Part shown: positions 17,914 through 26,646 of the stretch, in pieces
How positions within the stretch are numbered: the first letter of the stretch is position 1
How the letters are laid out: the number at the start of each line of letters is the position of its first letter
NCBI GenBank assembly: GCA_903825305.1
Contig: CAIKAC010000023.1
Location: forward strand, 237,717 to 301,716
Length of the DNA stretch: 64,000 nucleotides
Source of the DNA: an uncultured Actinomycetes bacterium
GTDB lineage: Bacteria; Actinomycetota; Acidimicrobiia; Acidimicrobiales; RAAP-2
Direction of reading: 5' to 3'
Notes under the pieces: generated by a model
Seen by the model: only the letters and a program-made list of their open reading frames with translations
Told to the model about the DNA's origin: nothing
The model's database searches: none
Translations under genes and position numbers: made by a program

Positions 17914-17965
17914 TACCCCTCCAAGTTTTTTGCTGATGTGTTGTTGACCCTAGATCAAAACAAAA

Positions 17966-19165
17966 TCACGTGCTCCACTTCAACGGAAGCCCACGAAGTG
18001 ACAACTGCCCGCCTCGTTCGCGAATTTCACTTAACGGCACAGCCAACTCATAGTTGGGAATCACCTTGTGCCATTCTTCGAGTGCTACGCGCATCTCCAT
18101 GCGCGTTAAGTGACTGCCCATGCAACGGTGTGGGCCAGCCCCAAAGGCCAAGTGGTTGTTCTTGGCTCGGTCAATGATCACCTCGTCGGCGTTCTCGAAA
18201 GCGTCCTCATCATGGGTTGCGGAAACCAGTACGAGTTGGACCATTTGTCCGGCCTTCATCTCCACGCCATGGAAATTGATGTCTTCTCGAACCTTGCGGC
18301 CATCCATCACGAGCGGATACGCCCGAAGAAACTCTTCATTCGCAGACGGGATGAGCTCGGGATTGTCAATAATGCGCTGACGATCTTCGGGGTGGGTTGC
18401 CAGATGCAAGAACGCGTAACCCAGTTGCGACTTCACGGTGTCAAGACCGGCAAGCACCAGCTGGTTGAACATGTTGAGGACGTCGTCGTCGGAAATAGGT
18501 TCGCCTTGGATGGTCGAATTCATCACGAACTGCAGGAAGTCTTTATCAGGGTCCCGAGGATTCGCATGACGCGCTGCCAACTCTGGCTCAAAGAAATCGC
18601 GAATCTCTTTCATGGCTGCCAAGGTGTCATCCATCGTGCAGCCATCAAGACCAAAGATGCCATTGAAGATCGTGTCGGAAATCCGAGCGAACTTAGGCTG
18701 CAACTCCCATGGGTAGTTGATCATTTCAAGGAAAATGCGCACCGGGAATACACCGGCAAATGCCTCGTTGAACTCGCATCCGCCCTGATCCTTCAGCGAC
18801 TCAGCAATGGATCGCGCGTATTCACGTGCCATCGGCTCAAATTTCTCAACGGCTTTGGGACCGAACGCTTTGTTGAGGATTTGACGGTACTCAACGTGCT
18901 TAGGTGCCTCGGTATTGCCAGGAATCCATTTGAATTCTGGATTCGGCTCATTGGGGGTAATCGATTCTGAAGAGAACACCGCTCCGTTTTGGAAAATCTC
19001 GCGCACATAATCTGCTTTGAGAACAATCCAGTACCCAGGATCCTCATTCCAAAAGATTGGAGACTCTGCCCGCATCCCCTTGAATTCTTTAATCAAGGTG
19101 CCGGTGGGCTGCTCCAAATTGATATTGCCGTGGAAAACCGGGCAACCAGAAACTGATTCCGCCAT
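17966..19165 (-). CDS. Cytochrome P450
   Basis: 399 residues from the ATG with GGGGGAG six bases upstream. The I-helix acid-alcohol pair is in LVLAGLDTVKSQ, the ExxR of the K-helix in EEFLRAYP, and the haem loop AFGAGPHRCMGSHL holds Cys348. It is a soluble class I bacterial P450 needing a ferredoxin. It differs clearly from the two P450s at 31-33.6 kb. A ferredoxin gene lies about 11.6 kb away. The hydroxylation substrate is unknown. Confidence 0.93.
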   Translation of the reverse strand: MAESVSGCPVFHGNINLEQPTGTLIKEFKGMRAESPIFWNEDPGYWIVLKADYVREIFQNGAVFSSESITPNEPNPEFKWIPGNTEAPKHVEYRQILNKAFGPKAVEKFEPMAREYARSIAESLKDQGGCEFNEAFAGVFPVRIFLEMINYPWELQPKFARISDTIFNGIFGLDGCTMDDTLAAMKEIRDFFEPELAARHANPRDPDKDFLQFVMNSTIQGEPISDDDVLNMFNQLVLAGLDTVKSQLGYAFLHLATHPEDRQRIIDNPELIPSANEEFLRAYPLVMDGRKVREDINFHGVEMKAGQMVQLVLVSATHDEDAFENADEVIIDRAKNNHLAFGAGPHRCMGSHLTRMEMRVALEEWHKVIPNYELAVPLSEIRERGGQLSLRGLPLKWST

Positions 19166-19267
19166 TGTGAACTCCCCCATGTTCTACGACTCACGCACAG
19201 CGCTGTCTGAATGGCACCATGTGCCTATTCATGAGCATAATCAGCATGAATTGGCTGGTCAAACTCC

Positions 19268-20635
19268 CTAAGAAATCTCCACGGGCGCTTCGCGACCGGC
19301 CATCAAAGTCCATGCCACTCGCTCGGGAACGGCTCTGTCTCCAAGTTCCAACAAACACCAATCTGCATCGGTCCTCGCCTCGCCGGAGAGTGCGTCTGCG
19401 CTAAGGAGTCGCGCCGCCACCCAAGGAGCTATGCATTCTTGGTCTCCAAGCACAATCCCAGACCTCGTCCTTCTCGTACTTGCTGCCCTCATGATGTCAA
19501 CTGGGTCACGTGAGCTGTAGGGCGCATCTGAGCTCAGCGCTACGGAGATACCGGCGGATAGCAGCGACCCAAGTGGCCACCATCTTGAAGCTTCATCGAA
19601 TCCTGCTTCCTCGATGTAGCGGTCCCCTCGCTCGGCTATGAAACCCGGCTGAGTAACTACCTGAAGGCCGAGCCTCGAAATCCAAGCCACGAGATCGGCG
19701 TCTAACACTGCCCCATGTTCCACTCGGTCCCCGACTACAACCCCAGCGAGTTCGAAGGCGCTGAGTGCCACCACGGCCTGCACTTGGGTTACGCAGTGCA
19801 CCGCGATATTTCTCTCTTTTCGATGAGCTTGGATGATGACATCTGCCAGACTTCCGATGTCCGGCAACGAGACATCGTCAAGCACTACTTTCATGGGGCC
19901 CAAAAAGAAATTGACTGGCTGATAGTCCGTATCGGCATCGGCCATACACACGATGCGCTGCGACAGGCCCGACTCCCCTACCCATGTATCGAAGTCAGCG
20001 AGTTCGCGATCCCCCAAACCTGGCGTCGTCTCAGTCACACCGGCGACACCTTGTTCAAGCCATTGCTGGCCAAGGTGGTGCGCTGACATCGACTGACGCG
20101 GGAGGCGCGCCATCCAAGAGTCGGCGCGAAATAATTGGCCATTGGGTTCGCCATCAGCATCGAACTCCATAAATGAGTTGGACATTCCAAGCATCGTTAA
20201 CTCTTCAAGGCCAACGGAATTCACCACCCACATCGCCCCACTGGCGTGTTCAACTCGTATCGAATGGTTCATACTGAGTGCGTCAAGCCTTGCCTTGTCA
20301 AGGTAGCCACAATGAGATTCGTGATATCCCGATATTCGAATCCACTCGTTGTGTGGCGTCTCGGAAATTCGTTGCCTCACTGCAGCAGTAAAAAGATCGG
20401 GACTGGTCACGACGTCCGGCCCAACGTCAAGAGAAAAGGCTCTCGCTACGGTTGCCCTCACATGGCAATGGTGGTCATGGAAGGCCCGGCTGAGTACTAA
20501 ACCCTGGGCATTGAGCGACAAATCGTATTCCGAGCTTGCCGGAAGTAATTTCCCATGCTCAATGATCACGTCTTCTACGCGAGATTGACCGTCATGCATC
20601 CACCCCACGTCAATATTGCTTAGAAGTACCCGCAC
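19268..20635 (-). CDS. Amidohydrolase_3 family metal-dependent hydrolase (YtcJ-like)
   Basis: 455 residues. The metal site begins with the HxH-type motif FHDHHCH (about residues 53-59). Other elements are VHCVTQVQAVVAL, RVEHGAVLD (metal histidine) and VALSSDAPYSSRDPV with the catalytic aspartate, followed by WVAARLLSADALSGEA at the C-terminus. These fit the large amidohydrolase_3 group, whose members hydrolyse amides or related bonds. It lies 33 bases downstream of the desulforedoxin-like gene and is probably in that operon. Confidence 0.82.
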   Translation of the reverse strand: MRVLLSNIDVGWMHDGQSRVEDVIIEHGKLLPASSEYDLSLNAQGLVLSRAFHDHHCHVRATVARAFSLDVGPDVVTSPDLFTAAVRQRISETPHNEWIRISGYHESHCGYLDKARLDALSMNHSIRVEHASGAMWVVNSVGLEELTMLGMSNSFMEFDADGEPNGQLFRADSWMARLPRQSMSAHHLGQQWLEQGVAGVTETTPGLGDRELADFDTWVGESGLSQRIVCMADADTDYQPVNFFLGPMKVVLDDVSLPDIGSLADVIIQAHRKERNIAVHCVTQVQAVVALSAFELAGVVVGDRVEHGAVLDADLVAWISRLGLQVVTQPGFIAERGDRYIEEAGFDEASRWWPLGSLLSAGISVALSSDAPYSSRDPVDIMRAASTRRTRSGIVLGDQECIAPWVAARLLSADALSGEARTDADWCLLELGDRAVPERVAWTLMAGREAPVEIS

Positions 20636-20668
20636 ACAAACCTCACTGATCTCGCCCTTGGCGAGAAT

Positions 20669-20818
20669 CTAGTCAGAGGATGGGAGAGGCTTGGCGGACT
20701 GCAATTCCATGTCAACGCCGTGGCAACGGAATCGCCCATCGCCCTTTTTTACGCACATGACAACGGTGTTGCACGTGCCGCAGGTGTAGCGCTTACCAAC
20801 TTGATTGCTCTCACTCAT
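20669..20818 (-). CDS. Desulforedoxin-like mini-protein (Cys2-Cys-His variant)
   Basis: A 49-residue ORF: an N-terminal VGKRYTCGTCNTVVM followed by GDGRFRCHGVDMELQ. Layout and spacing match desulforedoxin, the CxxC...CCG(x)2M iron-binding fold of desulfoferrodoxins, but the second cysteine of the CC pair is His. The fold could bind iron or zinc. Its ATG is three bases after the SDR stop, so it is translationally linked to that gene. A sister protein with intact CC is encoded at the head of the same operon. Confidence 0.65.
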   Translation of the reverse strand: MSESNQVGKRYTCGTCNTVVMCVKKGDGRFRCHGVDMELQSAKPLPSSD

Positions 20819-20821
20819 GAT

Positions 20822-21673
20822 CTACCTCTCGCCGTGGGCGCTTCGACGCCCACCTTCCAACATGCCAATGGGTTCTGAATAATCGCCAGTCGCAAAGGGA
20901 GAGTCCCCTGGGGCGCTACACATTCCGGCGTCGACTTCCAAAGAAATTCCCGTAACCAACGACGCATCGTCACTACACAGATAAAGCGCTCCAGCGGCAA
21001 TATCTTCAGGCATACCGACTCGACCCATGAGGGAAAAATCGGCCAGCGCGTCTTTGGCGCCTTCTAAGTCATGAGGGTCACCCTTGACGATGTCGGCCGT
21101 CATGGCCGACAAAATAGCTCCCGGGATAATGGCATTGACCCTGATTCCTTTTGGTCGCAACTCTGCAGCCACGGAGCGTGTCAGCCCCAACACAGCGGCC
21201 TTGGCAGCTGAATAGGCATGGGCTCCGACGCCACCTACGAGTCCAGCGGGTGACGAGGTGGTCAAGATAGCTCCCGTGCGACGAGGTTCCATGACCCGTG
21301 CTGCGTGCTTCATGCCATGGAAGGCGCCTCGCAAGATCACCGCAAAGGTCATGTCTACGTCGGACATTACCGACTTCGAGATTGGACCCAATGCCCCCAT
21401 GATGCCAGCGTTGTTAAACATGATGTCAAGCTGACCAAATTCAGCCACCGCGGTGTCAACGGCATTGGCCATGTCGGCCTCTACGGTCACATCAGTTCGA
21501 ACAAACCGAGTGCCAGCCCCAAGGCGTTCGCAAAGTGCGCGACCTTGTTCCTCTTGCACATCGGCAATCACCACACGCGCACCTTCGGCCACAAATCGTT
21601 CGACACTGGCTGCACCAATACCCGAGCCACCACCTGTAATCACAGCGACGCGGCCCTCGAGCCGTCGAGTCAT
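20822..21673 (-). CDS. SDR-family oxidoreductase
   Basis: 283 residues from the ATG overlapping the NTF2-like stop (ATGA). Classical SDR features: cofactor loop TGGGSGIGAASVERF, acidic Asp after strand 2 (VVIADVQEE, indicating NAD preference), NNAGIMG, catalytic Ser in TTSSPAG and YSAAKAAVLG. The C-terminus (about 20 residues) is longer than usual. It probably oxidises a secondary alcohol in the pathway encoded by the surrounding operon. Confidence 0.9.
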   Translation of the reverse strand: MTRRLEGRVAVITGGGSGIGAASVERFVAEGARVVIADVQEEQGRALCERLGAGTRFVRTDVTVEADMANAVDTAVAEFGQLDIMFNNAGIMGALGPISKSVMSDVDMTFAVILRGAFHGMKHAARVMEPRRTGAILTTSSPAGLVGGVGAHAYSAAKAAVLGLTRSVAAELRPKGIRVNAIIPGAILSAMTADIVKGDPHDLEGAKDALADFSLMGRVGMPEDIAAGALYLCSDDASLVTGISLEVDAGMCSAPGDSPFATGDYSEPIGMLEGGRRSAHGER

Positions 21674-22134
21674 GGTGTCACCTCGGCTGGCCAACCTTCA
21701 CGAGAATCAACGACTCGAGTAATGCCAATACGCTTGAAGCAGTACCTCGCGACACCATCTTCTATACGGAATTCGTCGTCGTAACTTCCCCAGCCAATGA
21801 TTGACGTGTCGACACCTGAAGCGAAATACAACAGATATGAACGAATGTCGACCCTGCCGCCTCCGTGAGCTGTGATCGCCAAGTTGGTGTGGAAATGGAC
21901 TTTCACCGTTGGATCATCGGCGAATGCCTGAGTATAGAAACCAAGAATCGCATCCACGCCTTCGAAGCGCGCCCCTGGCACTTCCAGGACGGCATCGCTG
22001 GTAAAGAGTTCAGGGATTTTGGAAAGATCTTGAGCGTCCATGGAATCTACATAGCCGCGCAATGTTGCCTGGGCAGCTTGGGCGTCTTCAAGGCGCTGAA
22101 TGCGCTCCCCAAGGTCGAGGTCGTTAGTTGCCAC
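21670..22134 (-). CDS. NTF2/SnoaL-like protein
   Basis: 154 residues with the cone-shaped NTF2-like pattern: N-terminal helix RIQRLEDAQAAQATLRGYVDSMD, FTSDAVLEVPG, then VKVHFHTNLAITAHGGGRVDIRSYLLYFASG and a C-terminal strand. Proteins of this type act as ketosteroid-isomerase-like enzymes, small-molecule hydratases or binding proteins. The GTG start has GGGAGG five bases upstream. It overlaps both neighbouring genes and so belongs to the Dx-NTF2-SDR-Dx operon. Confidence 0.8.
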   Translation of the reverse strand: MATNDLDLGERIQRLEDAQAAQATLRGYVDSMDAQDLSKIPELFTSDAVLEVPGARFEGVDAILGFYTQAFADDPTVKVHFHTNLAITAHGGGRVDIRSYLLYFASGVDTSIIGWGSYDDEFRIEDGVARYCFKRIGITRVVDSREGWPAEVTP

Positions 22135-22267
22135 CTTGGCCTCCCGGCGCGAAGGTCACCACCGGCTCCTGGCTACAACACTCAAGACTGGCATCACCTG
22201 AGTTGACCACGATGGCTTCGGAGCCACAGGATTCGCATCGGATTCGAGTTCCGGATTCATACTGCAT
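22124..22267 (-). CDS. Desulforedoxin-like mini-protein (four-cysteine form)
   Basis: About 47 residues: SGTRIRCESCGSEAIVV followed by GDASLECCSQEPVVTF. The CxxC...CC arrangement matches desulforedoxin, which holds a rubredoxin-like Fe(SCys)4 centre. The ATG chosen follows GGGGGCG; ATGs 5 and 18 codons upstream are alternatives. The 3' end overlaps the NTF2-like gene by 11 bases. It is the first gene of a minus-strand operon diverging from the acyl-CoA synthetase. Confidence 0.6.
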   Translation of the reverse strand: MQYESGTRIRCESCGSEAIVVNSGDASLECCSQEPVVTFAPGGQGGN

Positions 22268-22306
22268 CGATTGCGCCCCCATTCTCAGCCGCCCACGCAG
22301 CTGTGA

Positions 22307-22335
22307 TTGCAATTGAACCATATCATTCGTATAGT
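22307..22335 (+). promoter_or_regulatory. Promoter of the acyl-CoA synthetase gene
   Basis: TTGCAA, 17-base spacer, TATAGT: a good sigma-70-type promoter about 50 bases before the acyl-CoA synthetase start. It lies in the spacer shared with the divergent desulforedoxin-like operon. Confidence 0.5.
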
Positions 22336-22387
22336 TTCGAGGTCAGGCCATTTGGGGGGCTGCCAACAAGCGCTAGGAGGGGTAGGG

Positions 22388-23992
22388 ATGGCTACATCCA
22401 CGGGGCAACCAAGAACCCTCCCTTCGACGGCGCTCGAATTCTTTGATGAGTCTGTTCGTCGAAATGCCTCTGCGATCTTCACCAAGTATTTCGAAACCGA
22501 GATGACCTATGGAGAGATGGACGTGCGCAGCACAGCGCTCGCAGCTCGTCTTCGCAGCCGAGGAGTTGCGGCCGGAGATCGTGTAGGCATCTACTTGCAG
22601 AACACCCCTGCTTGGTGTGCCATCGCCCTCGCAGTGTGGAAGCTTGGCGCCATTGTGGTTCCTGTAAACCCCATGTACAAAGTCCCAGAAGTCATGAAAA
22701 TTGTCGATGATGCTGGCTTGGTCGCCCTCTTTGGCCATCCGGAACTTCTTGACGATGAGATGGCGACGGCGCTTCAGGACCACGGTGTTTCCTCTCTCGT
22801 ATCTTGCGACCCTTGGGCCCCAGGAGCTGAAGTCCTTGGCCTTGGATTCGAACCTTTTCACCCGCAGGTCGCTGATATCGAAAATCTTGCTGACCTTTGG
22901 GCGCCAGGCGACGAGGAATTTGAGCGTTCCCCCATCGACGGCGAGTCAATTGCGGCTTTGATTTACACCTCGGGAACGACCGGTCCCCCTAAAGGTTCGA
23001 TGTCGAGCCACGGCGCACTCAGCTTTAACACTGCTACGTATCGTGATTGGATGAACTTGGATGGCGACGATGTCGTACTGTGCGTTGCGCCCTTGTTTCA
23101 CATCACCGGGCTGGTCGGCGGCTTCTTGATCGCCGCGCTCCTTGGATCGCCGTTGGTGTTGACCTATCGATTTGACCCCGAGATGATTCTTGACGTCATT
23201 GAGAGTACTCAGGCAAGTTTCACAATCGCATCAATTACGGCTTTCACTGCCCTCATGCACAGCCCTGGTGCGGCACAATCAGATTTGAGCAGCTTGCGCA
23301 CTATTTACTCAGGTGGGGCTCCGATCATGCCCTCAACTCTTGAAGGGTTTCACAGTACGTTTGGCCACTACATCCATAACATCTACGGCCTCACTGAAAC
23401 GAATTCGCCGACCCATGCCGTTCCCTTGGGAGCGGCTGCACCGGTTGACCCCGACACCGGGGCGATCTCGGTTGGACAATGCATATTCGAAACTTCGATG
23501 CGTGTCATCGATGACACAGGCCAAGAGCTTCCAATCGGTGCAGTTGGAGAAATCAGCGTTCGCGGACCACAGTTGTTCTCCGGATATTGGAACAAACCAC
23601 AAGAGACCGCTGGGGTCATGATTGATGGATGGTTTTCAACTGGTGACATCGGCTACGTCGATGAGGCTGGTTGGTGCTACGTCATTGATCGCAAAAAGGA
23701 TCAGATCAATGTCTCGGGATACAAAGTGTGGCCCCGTGAAGTCGAAGACGTGCTCACCAGCCACCCAGCAGTGTTGGAAGCAGCTGTTGTTGGCGTACCG
23801 GACGAGTACCGAGGAGAATCGGTAAAGGCATTTGTCAGCCTTCGTTCCGGTCAGGTGATCGACGAAGCTTCCCTCATCGAATTTTGCAAGGCCTCCATGG
23901 CTGCATACAAGTACCCGCGCTCCATCGAGATCGTGAGTGAAATACCAAAAACTGCAACGGGGAAAATTCTTCGCCGAGCACTGCGTTCTTGA
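22388..23992 (+). CDS. AMP-binding acyl-CoA synthetase (fatty-acid/alicyclic-acid ligase type)
   Basis: 534 residues from an ATG with GGAGGGG upstream; the longer frame lacks a ribosome binding site. ANL-superfamily motifs: phosphate loop IYTSGTTGPPKGSM, the aromatic/Thr motif NIYGLTETNSP, the hinge and ATP-binding GWFSTGDIGYVDEAGW, IDRKKDQINVSGYKVWP, and the C-terminal catalytic lysine region KTATGKILRR. It activates a carboxylic acid to its CoA thioester via an acyl-adenylate. It leads a plus-strand run with two SDR genes and is the only ligase of this kind in the window. Confidence 0.93.
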   Translation: MATSTGQPRTLPSTALEFFDESVRRNASAIFTKYFETEMTYGEMDVRSTALAARLRSRGVAAGDRVGIYLQNTPAWCAIALAVWKLGAIVVPVNPMYKVPEVMKIVDDAGLVALFGHPELLDDEMATALQDHGVSSLVSCDPWAPGAEVLGLGFEPFHPQVADIENLADLWAPGDEEFERSPIDGESIAALIYTSGTTGPPKGSMSSHGALSFNTATYRDWMNLDGDDVVLCVAPLFHITGLVGGFLIAALLGSPLVLTYRFDPEMILDVIESTQASFTIASITAFTALMHSPGAAQSDLSSLRTIYSGGAPIMPSTLEGFHSTFGHYIHNIYGLTETNSPTHAVPLGAAAPVDPDTGAISVGQCIFETSMRVIDDTGQELPIGAVGEISVRGPQLFSGYWNKPQETAGVMIDGWFSTGDIGYVDEAGWCYVIDRKKDQINVSGYKVWPREVEDVLTSHPAVLEAAVVGVPDEYRGESVKAFVSLRSGQVIDEASLIEFCKASMAAYKYPRSIEIVSEIPKTATGKILRRALRS

Positions 23993-24027
23993 ACTAAACA
24001 AACAGATAGACAATCCAAGGGGGAATC

Positions 24028-24831
24028 ATGAAATTGGAAAACAAAGTTGCCGTTGTCACCGGTGGAACTCGCGGTATCGGTCGAGCGATCACCGAAGCAT
24101 TTCTCTTGGAGGGCGCTTCAGTTGTGGTCTCGGGTCGTGACGCGACCAAAGGCGCAGTTGCCATTGGCGAACTCACGCAGCTGCTTGCGAGCAACAACCT
24201 TCCCGTGGATCGAGTTCACTTTGTTCCTGGTGACGCCCGACTTCAAGCTGACACGGAGGCACTGATCGATGAGTCCACGGCCAAGTTCGGTCAGGTCGAC
24301 ATCTTGGTTAATAATGCAGGAGGCTCAAGCGGCTTCGCGCTCATTGGGGATCTCAGTGATGATGCTTGGAATGAGGCAAACAACTGGGTACTGAACTCGA
24401 CCTTCTGGGCGAGTCGTCGCGTGTTGAACGGCATGAAGGACCGTGGATTTGGCCGCATCATCAACATTTCCTCTCTTGAGTCCAAGACCGTTCAAACCCC
24501 AATGGCCGGTCACTACAGCGTCTTTAAGGCTGCCGTCAATGCTCTTGGTCGAGCCATCACCGCCGAATATGGGCCCTATGGCATCACGGCCAACTCCATC
24601 TGCCCCGGGGCAGTCGAAACCGACTTGATGAAAACCACGGGTCGCGACTCCGCAGCGGCGATGGGTATCTCCTACGAAGAGTTCCTTGACTCATACGCGC
24701 AGCAAACGTTGACCAAGAAGATCAACACCGTCGAAGAGTGCGCTGCAGTCGCCGTATTGCTTGCTTCCAACGCAGGCGCGGGTATTGCTGGAACGACCAT
24801 CAACGTTGATGGTGGAACGTCGCCGTTCTAG
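24028..24831 (+). CDS. SDR-family oxidoreductase
   Basis: 267 residues, classical SDR: TGGTRGIGRAITEAF, NNAGGSSGF, the Ser motif NISSLESK, HYSVFKAAV (Tyr-Lys pair) and a VDGGTSPF end. An AAGGGGG site precedes the ATG 35 bases after the acyl-CoA synthetase. It is closely related to the SDR at 48.2-49.0 kb, sharing unusual elements such as ICPGA[VI]ETD, a YE[EQ]FLD segment and the same C-terminal VDGGTSP. The two probably arose by duplication. Confidence 0.9.
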   Translation: MKLENKVAVVTGGTRGIGRAITEAFLLEGASVVVSGRDATKGAVAIGELTQLLASNNLPVDRVHFVPGDARLQADTEALIDESTAKFGQVDILVNNAGGSSGFALIGDLSDDAWNEANNWVLNSTFWASRRVLNGMKDRGFGRIINISSLESKTVQTPMAGHYSVFKAAVNALGRAITAEYGPYGITANSICPGAVETDLMKTTGRDSAAAMGISYEEFLDSYAQQTLTKKINTVEECAAVAVLLASNAGAGIAGTTINVDGGTSPF

Positions 24832-24851
24832 ATACGGCCTACTCTGAACTC

Positions 24852-25613
24852 ATGAGCACTCCATTTTTTTCACTCGAAGGCAAAGTCTGCGTTATCACCG
24901 GAGCTTCATCAGGTTTCGGCGTAGCCTTCGCTGATCGTCTGGCTCGGGCGGGCGCTGACATTGCCTTGGGGGCACGACGAGTAGAGCGCCTCGAAGAGAC
25001 GAAGAAGCTCGTTGAGTCTTACGGCCGTCGGGCCCTGGCGATGTATTTGGACGTAACTGATCCTGAAAGTTGTGAGGCGTTTGCTCAAGCCACGTTCGAA
25101 GAGTTCGGCCACCTCGACGTGCTGGTGAATAACGCAGGGGTCGGAACATCAGTTCCAGCAATCCGCGAAACCCCTGAGCAGTTTTCTTCAGTCGTCGAGA
25201 CCAATCTTCACGGTAGTTACTGGATGAGCCAATCCTGTGGCCGACTCATGCAGCCCGGAAGTTCCATTATCAACATCGGCTCAGTACTTGGCGTGACCAC
25301 CGCTGGCCTGCCGCAAGCGGCTTACGCCGCGTCAAAGGCCGGCATAATCGGCTTGACTCGAGACTTAGCCCAACAATGGGCCACGCGTCGAGGTATTCGC
25401 GTCAATGCCATCGCGCCGGGCTACTTCCCTACCGAGATGACGTCTGAGTACTCCCCGGAATACCTCGAGAAAATTCGATCCACGCGAGTCCCTATGGATC
25501 GAATGGGGCAACTCGAAGAGTGTGCAGCCGGCGTTCACTTCCTCGCGAGCGATGACGCCAGTTTCATCACGGGAATTTTGCTTCCCATCGATGGTGGCCT
25601 CTTAACGACCTAA
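24852..25613 (+). CDS. SDR-family oxidoreductase
   Basis: 253 residues, classical SDR: TGASSGFGVAFADRL, LGARRVERLEE (Arg after strand 2, pointing to NADP), NNAGVGTS, the Ser in NIGSVLGV, YAASKAGIIGLTRDLA, and IDGGLLTT at the end. It is last in the plus-strand trio ligase-SDR-SDR, 20 bases after its neighbour. Its stop is only four bases from the convergent phosphotransferase gene. The substrate is unknown; beta-hydroxyacyl-CoA oxidation is a reasonable guess. Confidence 0.9.
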   Translation: MSTPFFSLEGKVCVITGASSGFGVAFADRLARAGADIALGARRVERLEETKKLVESYGRRALAMYLDVTDPESCEAFAQATFEEFGHLDVLVNNAGVGTSVPAIRETPEQFSSVVETNLHGSYWMSQSCGRLMQPGSSIINIGSVLGVTTAGLPQAAYAASKAGIIGLTRDLAQQWATRRGIRVNAIAPGYFPTEMTSEYSPEYLEKIRSTRVPMDRMGQLEECAAGVHFLASDDASFITGILLPIDGGLLTT

Positions 25614-25617
25614 GAGC

Positions 25618-26646
25618 TCACCAGTCCCAGTGGCGGAGCCCTTGATCAAAGAGCGCGTGAGCCTTGGCCCGAAACTCCATGCCAACATCTTGCTCAACGA
25701 GGCCAGCCTTGGCTCTTGCATGGGTCCCCTCAAGCAAAACTCCTAAGCGCAGACACGCGAGGGCGTAGTACCAGTCCAGGTCTTCAATGCTTCTCGCCGA
25801 TACCTGCTCGTAATGGGCCACAAGTTCTTGGGCAGTTGCCAGTCCTGGCGCAGCAAACACCACCGTCGGCGAATTCCTGCCAGATTTACGAGGCCAGGTG
25901 GCCAATAATTCGGCTAGATCGAGAAGTGGATCGCCAAAAGTTGCGAGTTCCCAATCAATGATGGCCGCCACCTGGGGGTGAGTCCGAGAGACCAGGGTGT
26001 TGGCGACGTGGTAATCCCCATGAATCATGCCTGGCTGGAACGAAACGTGCTCCCGACTTCTGAGCAGGGCAACGAGGTCGTCAAGCGAAGCCGACTCAGC
26101 CCCCTGCCACCCTTCGAAGCGCTCGTATCGCTCAAGTTGTCCCAACCAGCGATCAACTTGGCGCTGAGGCCAACCCGCAACTCGGTCCTGACTGCCAAGT
26201 CCGACTGCAATTCCGTCGACCTGGGCCAATGGTGCAATGGCGTCAACAAAACTCAATGAGAGGGCTCGCAAGGCCTCAGGGTCGTCCACCCAAGGGGGCG
26301 GTTCTGTCGTGATGCCTACCCCCTCGATAGTGATCATCAAGAAAAATGCCGATCCAATCACGGATTCATCGGCACACACATGAAGTAATCGTGGATGCGG
26401 CACGTCGCTCTGGCTCAAGATTTCAAGAATGCCAGCTTCTCGCAAAATAGATGCTTGGTGTTCTGGGGTGGCGTGGAGGGGAGGTCGTCGAAGTACCGCA
26501 TCAAAGCCTTCGCGCATCACTCGCACCACGATGTTTTGCGTACCTCCCGCTAACGGGATGAGCGTTACGTCACCTTGGCCACAACCCATCCCGTCAAGCC
26601 ACGATGTCAACGCCACAGCGTCTACGCCAGGCACTGATGTGGTCAT
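25618..26646 (-). CDS. ACAD10/11-type phosphotransferase (aminoglycoside-phosphotransferase fold)
   Basis: 342 residues with a protein-kinase-like fold. The N-lobe strand VLRRPPLHATPEHQAS resembles the acyl-CoA kinase group. The catalytic loop MIHGDYHVANTLV carries Asp211, and the metal-binding IIDWELATFGDPLLDLAELL carries Asp231. Relatives phosphorylate the hydroxyl of hydroxyacyl-CoAs. The start overlaps the stop of the upstream double-length CoA-transferase by four bases (ATGA), so the two enzymes probably act on the same metabolite. Confidence 0.82.
   Translation of the reverse strand: MTTSVPGVDAVALTSWLDGMGCGQGDVTLIPLAGGTQNIVVRVMREGFDAVLRRPPLHATPEHQASILREAGILEILSQSDVPHPRLLHVCADESVIGSAFFLMITIEGVGITTEPPPWVDDPEALRALSLSFVDAIAPLAQVDGIAVGLGSQDRVAGWPQRQVDRWLGQLERYERFEGWQGAESASLDDLVALLRSREHVSFQPGMIHGDYHVANTLVSRTHPQVAAIIDWELATFGDPLLDLAELLATWPRKSGRNSPTVVFAAPGLATAQELVAHYEQVSARSIEDLDWYYALACLRLGVLLEGTHARAKAGLVEQDVGMEFRAKAHALFDQGLRHWDW

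Noticed and set aside
17272..18177. A plus-strand open frame of about 300 codons opposite the SDR and P450 genes.
   Set aside because: It is antisense to two genes with clear family motifs, crosses their boundary and shows no recognisable domain; long antisense frames are expected at this base composition.
18110..18970. A plus-strand open frame of 286 codons inside the P450 gene.
   Set aside because: Entirely antisense to a well-supported P450, with no domain signature.
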